The notes beneath the pieces are model-generated. The model ran no database searches. It was not told the origin of the DNA and saw nothing but the letters and a program-made list of their open reading frames with translations. Positions 6,574 through 6,741 of a stretch of 6,741 nt of DNA are shown here, in pieces. A program made the position numbers and the translations under genes. Within the stretch, counting starts at the first letter, position 1, and each line of letters starts with the position of its first letter. Source of the stretch: Pseudomonadota bacterium. GTDB taxonomy: Bacteria; Pseudomonadota; Gammaproteobacteria; GCA-001735895. The stretch lies in contig JACZQS010000132.1 of the NCBI GenBank assembly GCA_022545625.1, positions 1 through 6,741 on the forward strand, in the 5' to 3' direction.

Positions 6574-6645
6574 GACATACAAGGCGCTGCAGCTGACGGC
6601 CAACCCGCTATGCGGCTTGTCTGTGGCTGAGCTTGGTCGTTATGC
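6574..6645 (+). other. attC-like integron recombination site
   Basis: The 72 bases form an imperfect hairpin with attC architecture. The right core site GTTATGC (6639-6645) faces a degenerate left core GACATAC (6574-6580), which pairs with it if two single-base bulges are allowed. The inner arms CTGCAGC (6587-6593) and GCTGAG (6626-6631) pair fully except for one unpaired G at 6589, the extrahelical base typical of attC. Unpaired spacers of six and seven bases lie between core and inner arms. The tip is CCGC-TAT-GCGG (6605-6615). Size, strand and place after a stop codon all fit. Against it, the left core lacks the usual AAC end of RYYYAAC, so the site may be decayed. The call is by eye. Confidence 0.6.
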
Positions 6646-6653
6646 GACAACCC

Positions 6654-6659
6654 AAGGAG
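6654..6659 (+). promoter_or_regulatory. Shine-Dalgarno for the gene entering the right edge
   Basis: AAGGAG lies seven bases before the ATG at 6667, with ideal spacing, and so fixes the start of the truncated gene. It is nine bases past the attC-like right boundary, a layout typical of the 5' end of an integron cassette. Confidence 0.75.
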
Positions 6660-6666
6660 TCGAGCG

Positions 6667-6741
6667 ATGCCGGTAGATAGCTTTAATCCTCCAGATGTTT
6701 GGTCTCCCTTCGGTGCTTTTTCTATGGCTGCCCTGCAAGGC
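6667..6741 (+). CDS. RidA/YjgF-like protein, N-terminus only (cut by window edge)
   Basis: Twenty-five codons are open to the window edge, starting at an ATG with a strong ribosome site. The peptide includes NPPDVWSPFGAFSMA, which resembles the start of RidA/YjgF/UK114 proteins (NPP...P.G.YS.A pattern). RidA enzymes hydrolyse reactive enamines and imines made by PLP enzymes; some members do other deaminations. The length is too short to settle the family, and the catalytic Arg and later motifs lie outside the window. It begins just after the attC-like site and would be the gene of a second cassette. Confidence 0.55.
   Translation, partial: MPVDSFNPPDVWSPFGAFSMAALQG

Larger units (their letters stand above)
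6136..6639 (+). mobile_element. Putative integron gene cassette carrying the ectC-like gene
   Basis: If integrase cuts after the first G of GTTAGGC (6135) and of GTTATGC (6639), the unit between the cuts is 504 bases. It has the expected cassette layout: a short 5' leader, one gene in plus orientation, and an attC starting 12 bases after the stop codon. A second gene follows closely after the right boundary, as in an array. No integrase gene is in the window, and the sequence to the left is a conserved chromosomal neighbourhood. This would make it an integrase-less cassette cluster or an insertion at a secondary site. The left boundary is less certain than the right one. Confidence 0.45.

Noticed and set aside
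6406..6603. Minus-strand frame of 65 codons opposite the ectC-like gene
   Set aside because: It is antisense to a recognised cupin and across the attC-like site, with no family resemblance.

Overview
The window reads as chromosomal DNA of a gammaproteobacterium. The best evidence is gene order: a DUF2062 membrane protein gene lies divergently beside comEC, which is followed by exbB, exbD and msbA. In many gammaproteobacteria this block continues into lpxK. The genus cannot be fixed from the window.

Layout. Bases 1-1741 (minus strand) hold msbA, the lipid A flippase, complete except for its last few residues at the left edge. Upstream of it on the same strand are exbD (1786-2202) and exbB (2202-2822), which overlap by one base, and then comEC (about 2931-5216). 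All four genes read leftwards and probably form one envelope and DNA-uptake operon, with a possible extra promoter in front of exbB. A DUF2062 gene (5285-5866) is transcribed rightwards from a very short divergent gap, perhaps as a nearly leaderless mRNA. Bases 5867-6189 carry no convincing gene.

The right end is different in character. A small gene at 6190-6561 encodes an ectoine-synthase-like cupin (EctC family) without ectA or ectB beside it. It keeps the metal ligands of EctC but has changes in the substrate pocket and a short C-terminus. It is followed by a roughly 72-base imperfect inverted repeat (6574-6645) that looks like an integron attC site: outer core sites ending in GTTATGC, inner arms CTGCAGC/GCTGAG with one extrahelical base, and a small apical hairpin. 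A matching core site, GTTAGGC, lies at 6135-6141 upstream of the gene. Bases 6136-6639 would then be a 504-base gene cassette. A second gene with a RidA/YjgF-like N-terminus starts at 6667 just after the site and runs off the right edge, so a second cassette may follow. No integrase gene is visible, and the conserved chromosomal block lies directly to the left. The simplest model is an integrase-less cassette cluster, or cassettes inserted at a secondary site.

The left part works in envelope assembly (MsbA flips lipid A-core; ExbB/ExbD form a proton-driven motor) and DNA import (ComEC). The right part appears to be accessory metabolic cargo.
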